Shown here piece by piece: positions 36,997 through 49,484 of a DNA stretch of 64,000 nucleotides. The stretch's first letter is position 1; the number at the start of each line of letters is the position of its first letter. Made by a program: the position numbers and the translations under genes. This stretch comes from Struthidea cinerea (Eukaryota > Chordata > Aves > Passeriformes > Corcoracidae): NCBI GenBank assembly GCA_013397865.1, contig VZTI01003648.1:62001-126000 (forward strand), in the 5' to 3' direction. The notes beneath the pieces were generated by a model. The model searched no databases and was not told the origin of the DNA. It saw nothing but the letters and a program-made list of their open reading frames with translations.

Positions 36997-37278
36997 AGGG
37001 ACTATTTACAAGAGCATGGAGTGACAGGACAAGGGGGAATGGCTTCACACTGCCAGAGGGCAGGGTTAGATGGGATATCAGGAAGAAATTCTTCCCTGTG
37101 AGGGTGGGGAGGCCCTGGCACAGGGTGTCCAGAGAAGCTGTGGCTGCCCCATCCCTGGAAATGTTGGATGGGGCTTGGAGAAACCTGGTCTAGTGGAAGG
37201 CATCCCTGCCCATGGCAGGGGGTGGAAGGAGACAGGTCCTAAGGTCCCTTCCAACACAAACCATTCTGGGATTCTGTG
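36997..37278 (+). mobile_element. CR1 LINE 3' fragment
   Basis: GGACTATTTACAAGAGCATG, GAGTGACAGGACAAGGGGGA and TCCCTTCCAACACAAACCAT, ending with a GATTCTGTG tail. Sense orientation, truncated. Confidence 0.92.
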
Positions 37279-38029
37279 CAAATCCCAAAAAGGTCTGCAG
37301 CAAACGATGACCACTGTTGGAGAAGTTAATGTGCAAAGGCAGTAAAGTTTTCCTCTGAATCACCAGGAAAAGGTGATCATTTTTCACCTTCAATGCCTTT
37401 TCCTCTTGGTGCGAGCGTTGCTGAGCTAGAAGGGTCAGAAGAACAGGGGACGACATGGACACAAGTAAACAAGAGGACATTGATCCATGTGCTGCTACCT
37501 GGGAGAAATATCTGTGTGCAGCCCAGCTGGCTTGGGCTGAGGACTGAGCACAGATAGTTACTGAGCTCAGCCTGGTGCCCAGCTGTGTACACTGGACCTG
37601 ATCCTCCACTTGGGTAAATTTCCAGCTCAGTTAGGCTGTGGATGATGACAATTCTACCAGCTGGAGACTGGCTGCATTCAGGGTTTCCAGAAACACTGTG
37701 GTGCCTTTTATCGGGCAGCTGCACAAGTGAAACCAGCTCTGAGAGATCACACGAGGTACACCTTACCCTGCTCAGATGAGACACGGGCAAGCAGAAATCT
37801 CAGGTTTGGACAGCAACTGATGGTTTGGGTTTCGACTTCGCCAGCTGTTAGGTCAGAATGGGCTGGAATTCTACATGTGCCACATACTCAAACTCCTGGC
37901 GACAAGAGAGACTCAAGCAGTCCATCACAGAACCGAAAACGTGAATATTCTTGAAGCCTTACATGCTGTTATCTACCTGTAACTCAGTATTTCCCCACGC
38001 TGCTGTTCACAGACGAGGAGAGCAACCCC

Positions 38030-38325
38030 AGATGGGAGAACCGACCCCGTCCCAGCACCTCTCAGCCCGCCTGAGCCCCTCCAGGCTGCTCCCAGCAGCG
38101 AGGCCTGCAGCATCCCCCAGCACTCCCCCACAGGAGCGGGGTGGCACGGGCCCTGCCGGGTTTGTGTGCCCGAGGCGCGGGGCACAGGGCCAGCTCTGTG
38201 TCCGTGTGGCACCGGGCGGCAGGGCCAGCCCAGGCGGCCATCCCGGCCCAGGGCACACCTGCGGGGACTCCGCGCCGCGCCCGCAGCTCCGCAGTCTCTC
38301 TCCCCAGCCCTCTCCGCATAAATCA
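38030..38325. promoter_or_regulatory. CpG-island-like patch, unassigned
   Basis: A dense GC-rich segment with many CpG (CCCGAGGCGCGGGGCACAGG, GGCACCGGGCGGCAGGGCCA, ACTCCGCGCCGCGCCCGCAG). Open frames across it on both strands look compositional and match nothing I recognise. It lies about 1.4 kb upstream, on the minus strand, of an exon-like segment at 36636-36678. Confidence 0.4.
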
Positions 38326-38610
38326 AGCAGCAGGGAGGCTCAGAAACATGACGAATACGTTGGCTGGAATATCTCCTGCTGTAAAGACACGGGAGGAAGG
38401 GGGATACTAAACTAACCTTGCCTTGGATGGAAAAGCAGCTGGAATTTAATGTTCTTGGAAGCCAGCCCTGGCTGTTCAGACATGGATCTGCCAGGGAAGT
38501 CCCCAGCGGAGGCATCGCTCATTCTCCAAAACTAAAACGTCAAGAGAAGGCCCTGGAAATCATTAAGCACTCTGTTCAACATTTCTTGAACAATCTCAGG
38601 CGGGGGGGGG

Positions 38611-38643
38611 NNNNNNNNNNNNNNNNNNNNNNNNNNNNNNNNN
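38611..38643. other. Assembly gap (33 N) after a G run
   Basis: 33 N directly follow a run of nine or more G (ending at 38610). The run suggests a polymerase or base-calling stall at a G-rich tract. Confidence 1.
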
Positions 38644-41600
38644 CTCTCGACCACTAACAAAACAGACATATTCTCAGTGTTAATATAAAACAGAGGGGGA
38701 ATCACCAGCAATCTGAAGTGGAATTTTGCTTAACTGTGTCAATCTGAAATGATACAACATCAAACCAGCCTCAGAAAAATAAAAAAAAAAAAAAAAACAA
38801 CAAGAAGGAAAAGAGCAGGAAGAAAACTAGGAAAAGATAACGAAACAGAGGTGTGTTTGGCCTGGGCTTTCAGGGTCTTCACTACCACAGCCCACCCTGT
38901 GCAACTGCCCTGCCCCAGCTACACCCCCCACCCGTGGCAAACTGTGCTTGGCCGCCAGGAGCTCCCAGTGGGAGAGAAACGGTGCTCTGACAGAAGGCAG
39001 ACAGCAAACCTTCCCCGGAGAAGAGCTAGCAGATCCCACAGAAGCTGTGCCTCGCTGGCACAAGCCCCGCTTGGAACTGCGTCACCACTTTTTCCTAGGG
39101 TTCAAATTAAAAAGAAAGGAGGTAATTTTGCCATCTGCCACAGAAGCGCAGCTCTAGAAAAAGCGTGTGTGAGTTTTAATCCTACACCAATTTAGACACA
39201 CACCCCAAGTGGCTTTTATGAAAATACATTTCTGGAGTTGGTTCCACCCAGCCCTTCCAGGGCGAGGGAAGATTTTCTCACAGATGTCCTGCTTCTCCAA
39301 ACACTCTGCCAGCGAGGTGCGTTCTAAATCACTGACACAGAGTCAGCGTGGAAACACACCACAGGCACCACCACCTTCCACTCGAAGCACAAATGATTAA
39401 GCCATGCCCACTGAAATAACTAAAAACCCACTGGCCATTTTTGGAAGAAGAGAAGCGAACTTGGTAAGCAGCAGGTTAAACTGGATAGGGTTTTTTGTTT
39501 GATGTTGTCCTAAGAAAATAAGGTTCCGTGTTTTATGAGTTGGGTAAACCGGTTGCTTATTGTTGGCTGATCCAGTAGGTGCCAGGAACAATTCCTCTTT
39601 TTCTGTGTGATCCAGAAAGCACTTGGCAATCTCTTTTGGATGAAAGGTGTATCATGGCGAAAAAAAAATATCATTATGTAGTCAAGTGTCAGACTCTCAG
39701 GAGTCTGAGAGTGCTGACTGAGAACAACAGAGCGCTCCACATTAGCTAAACTTGATGGTTTTTTCCGGTTGGGATCAGTAGCATTTCTTACAATGCTGGA
39801 AAACGCAGGTAACAGTGGTGCTACCGAGGACTGCTGCAGGCTGATGAAGCAGTCAATTCTCGTGGCAACAGGAAAACAGACTTTATTCTGTTCCCTGGAT
39901 GCCTGGACAGGTTCTGCCTAAAAAGCTGCTATGGAGCAGACGGAAGGGGCAGGTTTTGAAGCAGGCTGGAAGACAACGACCAGAAGGATCCCCAAAAGCA
40001 GCCCTGAGGGAAGCCTGGCACAGCCTTGAGGGCTGGGGAAGGAAAGAGAGAAGCACAAGTCTGAGGGACTAGCGCGGATTTCCCAAATTTGTTTATGTAC
40101 ATGTATTATTGGACACATTTCAGCAGGAAAGATGGATATTGCTTTAAACAAAACACAACAAAATGAGAAACAGCCTTTGTGCATTGGGACGAGACACCTC
40201 TTCCTAGCCCAGGCTTCCAAGCAGAAACAAGCCACATTTATTCCAGTATCTAGCAGCATACACTGGACTTAAGTTGACAGAAATAGAGAAGTTTTATCCT
40301 CCCACAAGTTGACTGGTATAGCAATGTTCATCTAAAGCAGCAGCAGATCAGCAGGACAAACATATTCACAGGGATTTCCTGTCAAAAGTCACTCTAATAC
40401 AAACATATTTTAGTGGCAGAAGGAAAAAAAGCTCACTAGTCACACCAGCAAAATACAATTTCCATTTAAAATGAAGAGCGTGGCAGCTTCAGTTTAATGG
40501 AAATTGAAGTGTGTTGGCACTGTCAACTAACTGTAAACCACTTGAAAGCTTTGTTTAATTTTTAATTTAAAAAATAATACAGGAACAGGACATACTGTCA
40601 ATACTTTTACAGATCCAATCCCACTTTCCATGTGTGCTAATGGAACCCTTACAGTTCTCGATTCACATGACTTCAATTTGGGTTACCACAAGAAATGTGT
40701 TATGACTTCAAATCCTCAGCCTGATCTTTTAGGGAAAATTAAAAGAACATTTTTCTGTAGCTTGTAACTAATTACACAAAGTTAATAGTCCAAAATATCT
40801 GTTTTCCATAGTTCTGATTAATCTCTAATACCGACAAAGGAACCAGAGTCCAGCTCTGGATAAACTGTATCAGTTGAACTTGAATTTTTCAGAGTAGCTG
40901 AGACCCCCATGATTTAAATCAGGACAAACAAAGGCTCAGAGGTATTTGAAACCTCAGATTCTCCAATGTTCAGACATCGTAACGTGAATTCTCATCTTGC
41001 AAACTCAGATTCTGATAGGGGGTGTAACCAAAGGAAACTCTGGGCTACTCTCAGGACGTGGCAGCTTTCAGAGTTGCACCGTTTTGGCCCTGCAGTACAA
41101 CTGGAGTCAGTATTTTGTACTGCTGAAAAACTCACACTAATACGCTATTTTAAAAAGTGCCTTTAGAAGATCGATTTTGCTTCAATATTTAACAGCCTGA
41201 GACTGTTCAGAAGAGCCCACAGCTCAGCTGAGCCTTCTCACACTGCCAAGTTGTGCCTCGTGGCACTGCAGACACTCAATTAGCAGTGGCACTTCTTTCA
41301 CGGCCTGATTGAGCCCCACAAAAACCCCCACACTTATGGGTTTGCTCCCCACTGTTCCTTTGAGGAGCTGTAACAGAAACTCGCCCTCCTCAATGGTGTG
41401 AAACCTTTTCTCTACAGCCAGATTATACACATTTACTCACGTGACAACATTCTCTTATTTTAGATGTTTCTTTTCCATTTCTTGCATTCCAGGATATGCG
41501 TAAAGGGCAGCTTCAAGTTTCACAATGTGGGAATAATACATTTTTGAAATACTAAAGTGAATTAGGAAGTAGATTTAAAACAGTAACATAACCTTAAAAT

Positions 41601-42809
41601 ATGAAGTGTTGTGTGTCTAAAATGCTCTTCTTAAAGAACCATGAGAAATTAGAATTCATCTAGCTACCAACATCCAAAACAGCATTGACTTAATCCAATT
41701 TGTTATTTCCTTGCCAGCAGCATATTTTTACTTTACTCAAACTGCCTATTATATTTTCATTGCATATCCTTGACACTGAAGGAACAAATGCTGGGTTGAT
41801 ATTATTGTCTAACTAGGAGTGACAGGCAGAACAATGTATTAAAGAACTCTTGCTTTACTGAAGGACTGGATGAGCTCAAGGTGAACCAGTCTGATGCCTC
41901 TCAAAAGCCTCCTTTGGAAGTTCTTCCTACGTGCGTGGCAGGAGGGAAAAAAACCCCACTGTATTTGCTCGTTTGCCTTCAGTGCTGAAAAAGCAGCACT
42001 TCAGGGATCAAATGGCAACACAAAGCACTGAGCTAGAGAAAATAATAAATGGGTAAGCCTTGCAGGGTTTGTGACCTCCTTTTACTCTTGGAAAGGACCA
42101 GAATATGGGGCTGAATTAAGAGGTTTCCATACTTTCCCTTTTATACTTGGACCTAATAAATAATTTTTCCCTACTGTTTAATTTGAATAAACTATTTTAC
42201 TCACATCCTCCCTGGCCACTTTCATGCAGACAGGATGGCAAGAGGAACACAGGGCCAGTCCCCTCCTGAGACTGGCAGGAGACCGAGCAGGAGCAGTGGG
42301 CTCAGTCACCCAAACCCATCATTAACCTTCACAAACCACTTCTTGGGAGCGTCACCGACGAGCTACTGGAAACTCTTCTGCTCAGTGAGCTTTGTCTAGA
42401 GACTTGTTTTTATTTTTGATACTATAAGCTTCTCTGAGTGCAAGAGATGGTTCTGTCTGCATGGAGCTCCATCAAATCCCTGAGGTTCCACGTCCACAGA
42501 CACCCACCTACAGCCCTGGCACTACCAGGATTTAAATTATTTACCTTGCCCTGAATTTCTCTTGTGCTGACTGTCTGAGACGCACAGCAAGGTCACTGAT
42601 GGGCTCTACCTCCACACATCATCAGTGTCAAAATGGGATTTAAAGCAGGAGAACTGATGGATTTTGGCCAGGAACACCAGAGCAGATGTGCTCCGACAAG
42701 TTCTTCCTTGATTATTTTATGCATTTATGACCCACTGGAAAGTGCACTGGATATAATTCTCCAGCCTGGCACTATTAGTGCTGGACACTGAACACAACAT
42801 TTACTCCTT

Positions 42810-42890
42810 CTCTGCCGTGCCTCAGTTTCTCCATCTGCAGCACGAGGACAGGATGATACCAGCTCCCTCTCTGGAAGGCCCTCAGACTGA
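42810..42890 (-). mobile_element. MIR-like SINE remnant
   Basis: The plus strand reads CTCTGCCGTGCCTCAGTTTC, then TCCATCTGCAGCACGAGGAC. This follows the reverse complement of the conserved MIR core segment (GAAACTGAGGCACAGAGAGG in consensus, from memory). It is old and diverged; the boundaries are approximate. Confidence 0.5.
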
Positions 42891-43275
42891 TGGATGAATC
42901 CCAGGGGAAGAGCAAACACATGAACTGCTGGCTGGTGTTCTGAACTGGGCAGTAAGGCATCCCCACATTCCCGAGGAACAGCTTCCCCTGGAACCTTACA
43001 GCCAACAAGGTTCTGAATCTGACGGCTCTCACTTGGACAAGCGTGACTGGAAGAAGAGTAGCACAACAGAGAGGATTTAAGCAAGATGTTGTTCAGTAAA
43101 TACTCATTAGATACCAGAGTAGCAAGCATGGCAGATCTGTGTATAATGGCTGGGAGGCAGATAACCAAAATGGCCATCTGTCCTGGAACAGCTTCCTCAT
43201 TCCAGCTGAGGTCTCTGAAGGAACCTCACAAACGTCCTTCCAGGACCTGCAGGGAGCCCACAAGACAGACGGACA

Positions 43276-43563
43276 GAGACTATTTACAAGGGTGTGGAGT
43301 GACAGGACAAGGGAGAATGGCTTCAGACTGATAAAAGAGCAGGGTTAGATGGGATATTGGGAAGAAATTCTCCCCTGTGAGGGTGGGGAGGCCCTGGCAC
43401 AGGGAAGCTGTGGCTGTCCCTGGATCCCTGGAAGTGTCCAAGGCCAGGTTGGACACTGCTTGGAGCAGCCTGGGCTAGTGGAAGGTGTCCCTGCCCAAGG
43501 CAGGGGGTGGAATGGGATGAGCTTTAAGGTCCCTTCCAATCCAAACCATTCTGTGATTCTATG
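43276..43563 (+). mobile_element. CR1 LINE 3' fragment
   Basis: AGACTATTTACAAGGGTGTG, GAGTGACAGGACAAGGGAGA and TCCCTTCCAATCCAAACCAT, ending TGTGATTCTATG. It has the same subfamily and truncation point as the copy at 36997-37278, and looks slightly less diverged. Confidence 0.92.
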
Positions 43564-44000
43564 AAATTAAAAGCAAAGTTGTGTGCAAAGAACCCTATGT
43601 GTTGACATTACATGAACTATTTTAACTCCTAAAAGTAGTAATATACAGATGTCTCTGACAAGATGTGAACCAAGATTTAACATGAAGCCTGGGGTGTATT
43701 TCACGTTGGCTCTCTGTTGGTGTGTTCATACCACATTCGTTCTGCTCTTCATCATCTTACAGCTTCTTTTCAAAGAAACTAAAAGATTAGCAAAACCATT
43801 TTCCCTATTAAGCCATTATCATATTGAATGAAATAGAGGAAATGACACTGTAAAGCTTTCAATACACAGAAGTCATCAGCAGTCAGAAATTACTTACCTG
43901 GCTGGAAGTTCACTCACTGCATGTTTACTCTTTCCTCTGAAGCCTCTGATACAGGTGTCAGAGACAGGGAATTACAACAACAGCAGCACTGGTGCAACGT

Positions 44001-44156
44001 CATAGAATGTAATACTGATGGGGACCTGATTACTGAACATCATAGAATGTAATACTGATGGGGACCTGATTACTGAACATCATAGAATGTAATACTGACG
44101 GGGACCTGATTACTGAACATCACAGAATGTAATACTGACGGGGACCTGATTACTGA
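44001..44156. repeat. Four-copy 40-bp tandem repeat
   Basis: Units at 44001-44040, 44041-44080, 44081-44120 and 44121-44156 (last unit incomplete). Each starts CATAGAATGTAATACTGAYG and continues GGGACCTGATTACTGAACAT. Copies 1 and 2 are identical; copies 3 and 4 share a T-to-C change, and copy 4 has CACAGAATG. The pattern suggests recent stepwise duplication. Confidence 0.98.
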
Positions 44157-47100
44157 GGTGAGAGTGACTCAGCTTTAGTAACTCCTACACACAGTATTTT
44201 GGGTATGTAATTCTAATCGGAATTTCATAAAATGCATGCCAACACCAAATATCCCCAAGTCAAGAAATTGTAACAGATCACAATTATCCCATTTTGACTG
44301 TCTTGCTTTGAGTAAGTCTTAGATTCATGTTTATACTCATTAAAGAAAATCCTGCTGTTCCAGCACCAAGAACTTGGGGTTTGCATTTGCTTTTGCCAGC
44401 TCTATCACGACGCATTACTGAGCTACTCACACCACCACCAATTTGTCTCTGAGCCACTGCTTTGGGACTGCTCCTGTATGAGGGAACGGCTCCCTCTTCC
44501 CACGAGCTGTTTCAGCATTCCAGTCACTCTGGAACATTACAGCAGATCTGCAGAGCCAGGCAGTGAGAAACACAGGGCACAGTTTACCCTCGGCTGTCTT
44601 GTGCATCTCCAACAAGCAACGCTTGGGTTAAATGTTTAGCTGCTGTATTATTTGACCTCAGAACATTTCAGCTCCTTATCCCTTTTCCACAATGAAAGTG
44701 AAACGTTTTCCTACCTGAAAAGGAGACGAAAGATAGATTAGCACATTGCTGCTGGCTGTGTTCTTGTACCAGCTCTCCCTTTAGCTTAATAAATGCCTTG
44801 GGCCCACTTTGTGTTTTGTTACACATAAACCCCACACTTTTTTAACCTGAAAAAATATGCTTTTATTTTGCCCTTTGCAGATCTCCTTTGAGCAGGCCCT
44901 TTTCAATGTTTCAGAATTAAAACAATATCATCTTATACAGTGGAATTATTCACCAGGTGCTTGACATGCTCTATCACACTATACACACGGTAGAAAAACC
45001 ACTTCTTTTACAGAGCAAGATAAAGACATTCAGTAAAGGCAGGTTTTGCACAGCAGCAACTAACAGTCTCTTGTACCAGCTCAGGGAGACTAGCAGAAGG
45101 CCTTCTTTTCATCTGCATTTTGTCCTTAAGTACCAAATTGAACTAAAAATGGGGAACTGAATGAGGCAAAGGTATTACCCATGTAAGGATGTATGTTTCA
45201 GTATTAATGCTCAATTAAAGCAAAAAACGAATGCAACTAATTACAATATTACAAGTTAGAAGCATGGAGTCAATCTTCTGTATTCAATTTATTTGTTGTT
45301 ATAAAAACCATAACCCTGCTCTGTTCTGTCACAGCCTGTAGGTTATGCCAAAACAGTATCATCTGTTTGCATCTGGCTGTCGTCTGCTCACATTTTTGTT
45401 ACCTAACAGTCTCACTTACAGAAACTAGCATAAAAAAAGGGAAAAAGATCATCTCCTTTCAGCTGGGTTGTTTCATACATCCGTGGTCTGGTTTCTCTGT
45501 TTTTCCCACAGATGTGAATCCCTCCCTCTGCACTGTGGTTTCTTCCCGTGCCAAAGGAAAAAAAAAACCAAAACAAACTAAAGGTGAAGTTATGGAACCA
45601 AGGCAATTCCAATTCTTTCAAATATTACAATTTCCAGAGGAACACTGAGTTGATGGACTCAGCATTTACACCTGGGGAAAGACAGCAGAAGTATATCCCG
45701 AATGAAAACCATTCCAGCTGGGAAGCAAGGAAGGGATCAGGTGCCTTTCCCCCAGCTCTCTTGTCACTCTGTGGGTTTGGAGGCCATCTCCTGTGAACAG
45801 CAGCCTGAGAGACAAGAACATGAGGAAAGGGGCAGAAGGAGTCCTTGACATCTTCCTTGACTTGGAAAAAAGACAAAATTAAAAAAATACACCAAAGAAC
45901 TCTCACTCCAGGCACTTCTATCAGGCCCTGCAGAGATGCTACAGCCTTTCAGCATCTAAAGGCAAGGAAGAACCTGACTGACAGAAGTCGAAGACAAACA
46001 ATGGAGCTAACAGAGCCAGACTTGGAATCTGTGCTGTGGACAGAGATGAGTTCAAACAGGGGAGAGAAAGGCTTTTCCAAGAAGGATCAGCACCAAGAAT
46101 CCCTTTGCTCTGTCTGTGCCTCCCACCTTGCAGAGTGTGGAGTCAGCTTTCGAGTTAATAAAGCAGCTTATCTGAAAATGTTTGCCACAAAAAGAGCTTT
46201 CAAACAGAACAACAAAAAAATTCACCAGCTCATTAATTCTGTGTTTCTTTTCACACCATTGAGCACAAAGCAGTTCTCAAACTCAGTAATCTGGAAATAA
46301 GAAGAAGGAGGGGGTTACAAAAATCTACTTTATTCCTTCTGTCTTTGTAAATACATTTGAAATGAATGGTTCCATTAAGGAGAAAAGGCGAGGGAGCCCG
46401 AGGCTCACACTCTGACAAGCATTTCACAAGCTGACCCCACAGCATTTCCCCCAGGGCTGTATGATCAGTAAGGCTTCACAGCATTACAAAGGCACAGAGA
46501 GTAGGGAAGCAACACCAAACAGAGAGCTAAGGAAATACAAGGCTTTGCATGCTATGCGTTCCTTCTTCATTTTCAGTGTATCTTCCATGGAGCTGCTCCT
46601 TAAGAGCCAATCTGCCTGATGACTGCTTTCAGTGAGTTTAAATTTACCACAGCTTTAAGTATAGAGGCAACAGGAAAAAAAAAATCTGATAAACTACCAA
46701 GGAGAGAAAAACCACATCATTTAACAGAACGATCTCTGAGACCAGACATAAATCTCTTCAATGAACTGTATTTCCCCGCTAGTCTTTGGATTTCTTTTGC
46801 ACCAGCAGACAATGGTATTTTTACATGCTTCATTTCAGAGGTTCATTGAAAAAAGCCACTGAAATTCCAGCTGATCTCAGCTCCATTCCAAAAGACAGTC
46901 AAATTCCACCTTGCAAAACCTAGCTGTGGAGTTTCAACGCAGGTTTTTAACTGAGAAATTAAAACTTCAGACACAGGCCATCTTTTAAATCATTTATTTC
47001 AGTAGGAAAGATTTTTGAAACCTGTTCTTAAATTCATTTCAACTAGCTTATGCAAACACACAATTTTCACACGCACACACAGAGTAAAGTATTAAAAAAG

Positions 47101-49405
47101 GTGAAGGAAGAGGCTCGAGGACAGCCAAACTGCACATCACTCAGCGAGATCATAGTGCAACCCCTCCATCCCTGGAACGCCTCACGCCAGCAGGGAACAT
47201 TAAAAATGGCTTGTGTTTACTGCATGACACCGTGATCCCCCTCCCAGTGATGGTTGGTCCCTACAGGATTATTATCAAACACATCCATGTTTCCTGGTGC
47301 TTTTCCCACTGCAGAGCAGTGCTGTTTGAATGGATACACTCCTGCACACAAGGAGCCACAAGTGACACCCCAGAACCCTTTATTTCAACGTTTAATCCAT
47401 TTATACTGCTTGTCTGCTTTGCAGTTTCAGCTGTGAACAGCTTTGGAATGGTAAGAAATTCCTTCAGCAAACACACCCGAAGGCCAGAACCCACCCCAAT
47501 AAAGAGGAATAACGCTAACAATGATCAAGCACACAAAGGAAACGGAGTATTTACGGTGTTTTTAGCCACTCAAGAGCAAGACCAGGCCACCAGCCAGGAC
47601 CATGCCATGATCTGCAGGAACCTGCATTTCATTACATTTCATACACCTTCTTTTCCTTATCAACATAGCTTGGAGAAAACTTGTCAGCTCAGTTCTGCAA
47701 CAGCCAGAGCTACACCAAGTAATTTGTATTTTCTCCTCCGACCTTTCTGCTCTCTTTGAATATTCTTAGAAAGCATAAGATTAATTTTCAAATTGTCCTT
47801 CCAACATCTGAATTTATAAAAAGACTATAGTAAAACTGCTGTGTTTTTATAAGGATGTATTCTAGGAAAACAAATATTTACTTGCTTAAGAACAGCACAT
47901 TCTTTCTTTCATTTCCCCTTCCAAAGCTTCTGAAGCCTTTGCTGCTAAAAGTCTCTAGCAGTTGTTTCAGTGAAGGACAGTGCTCCCTACACAGTGTTGG
48001 CACTAGAAGTACAATGTACAAAACCTTTTGGGATATTAAGACTAAGATTTATCCAAGCCTCCTCTTTCCCCAAACAGTTTTTTCCTGTGGTATTTATTTT
48101 ACATTAACAAAAAGCTTGCAAGATAAATCATTGCCTAAGAATGCTCCTCAGTGTTTACATCAAAGTGGGACAGACAAAAGCAAGCTCCTTTCTAATAATG
48201 TGAGCTCCTGAGCTCATGTGGTCTAGACCATGACTTGGACTACGCTCTTCATTCCCCACCCCATACTAAATCTACTCAAGAGACATACCAAAATAAAAAT
48301 AAGTTAATTTTTAAGAGGTCTGAGCTACTTCTGATAAAAGCTGAACAAGCCCAAGCTACCAAAAACCTCCGCATTTTTCCTAAAAAGAGGCTATTCAAAT
48401 ACAGAAAAAAAATAATACTAAAGCAACTCGAGCCACAGCTATTTCACATTGACCAAAACAACTGACTGCTGCAGAAATGCAAAGGCTGCCAGGAATGTCA
48501 CCCCCTGGCACATCGAGGACACAGCCTGCAAGTCTGCCACGGTGGGACTCGCCACTGAAATAAAGGAATTGGTCTTCAAGTTAATAATAAGGCACTGACA
48601 AAAGTCCTCCTCAAATCCAAGCACTCACCCTCTTCATGCACTACGAATTAGAATGATGGTTTATAAAAGAAGGGATAACCCCTAGGAAAGAATTCCATGT
48701 CCACTTGTACAGATCCTTTTAATGACAACTTTCCCAAGCCAAACCACCTTATGCACAAGCTGCTTTTAGAGAAAAATGAAACAAAAAGGCTGATATTAAA
48801 GAATAATAACAGAACTTTCACAGCTGTCTCCTTGTAGGAAGAACAGACAATTCACTGATGCAATTTAGTCCTGGGGTCTTGATGCTGCAACAGGCAGCAC
48901 ACAGAGCTGGCCACGAGCAAGAGTGGAACTACTGGTGCTGGTGAGTTAGAATACCAAAAAATTAAAAAGGACATGCAGTGAAGAAAAAGGCCATGGACAG
49001 AGCCAGCAGAAAAAGCAACCCACGTTTTATGTTGATTTGGACAAGATTTGTTACAGCTAATCAAAACCATGAGATCAACTTGCCTTTTGTCAAAGGGGAC
49101 CTCTGCTGCTCGTGTGCCTCAGCAGCACAGAGCCCTGCGACTGCTTCTGCTGGGAGGGAGAGGATTTGCTGTCACCACGTGTTATGCCTGACACTAACAG
49201 AGGAGGACTAGTGTTGAAAATACATAAATGCAAATACAGGAGGCTGATGTTGCAAGAAACACTAAATCAGATGAATTTACTTCTAGAGAGGAGTAGATAA
49301 CTAATGAAACCCTGCTGTGATTATTTATGCTTCCTTTTGCTCAGAAGATGTTTTCCAATGTGCATACTTCTCTAAACACAGTTTTAAAGCTGGGTGCTAA
49401 AGCTC

Positions 49406-49484
49406 ATTCATTAAGTATTTATGTGACTTCATTAAGTATTTGTAGTTTTAATGCCTATAACTTGCACCTAAATACTTAATGAAT
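49406..49484. repeat. Perfect 16-bp inverted repeat with internal direct repeat
   Basis: ATTCATTAAGTATTTA at 49406-49421 is the exact reverse complement of TAAATACTTAATGAAT at 49469-49484, with a 47-base spacer. A further copy of TTCATTAAGTATTT lies in direct orientation at about 49429-49442. The origin is unknown; a hairpin is possible. Confidence 0.9.

Larger units (their letters stand above)
34260..38030. other. Intergenic between CpG-rich patches
   Basis: Holds a CR1 copy (36997-37278), the poly-A/poly-T tract and the exon-like segment near 36.6 kb. Otherwise nothing is recognised. Confidence 0.65.

Noticed and set aside
37973..38515. 180-codon minus-strand frame and overlapping frames in the CpG-rich patch
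   Set aside because: All frames are open on both strands because of GC-rich composition; the peptides are low-complexity Ala/Gly/Arg/Pro with no domain.
42725..43177. 150-codon minus-strand frame
   Set aside because: It overlaps the MIR-like remnant, and the peptide matches nothing recognisable.
44001..44156. Direct repeats as a CRISPR array
   Set aside because: The 40-bp units are contiguous with no spacers, in a bird genome with no cas genes.
47211..47759. 182-codon plus-strand frame
   Set aside because: It opens at TTG, not ATG, with no domain and no splice context; chance is likely.
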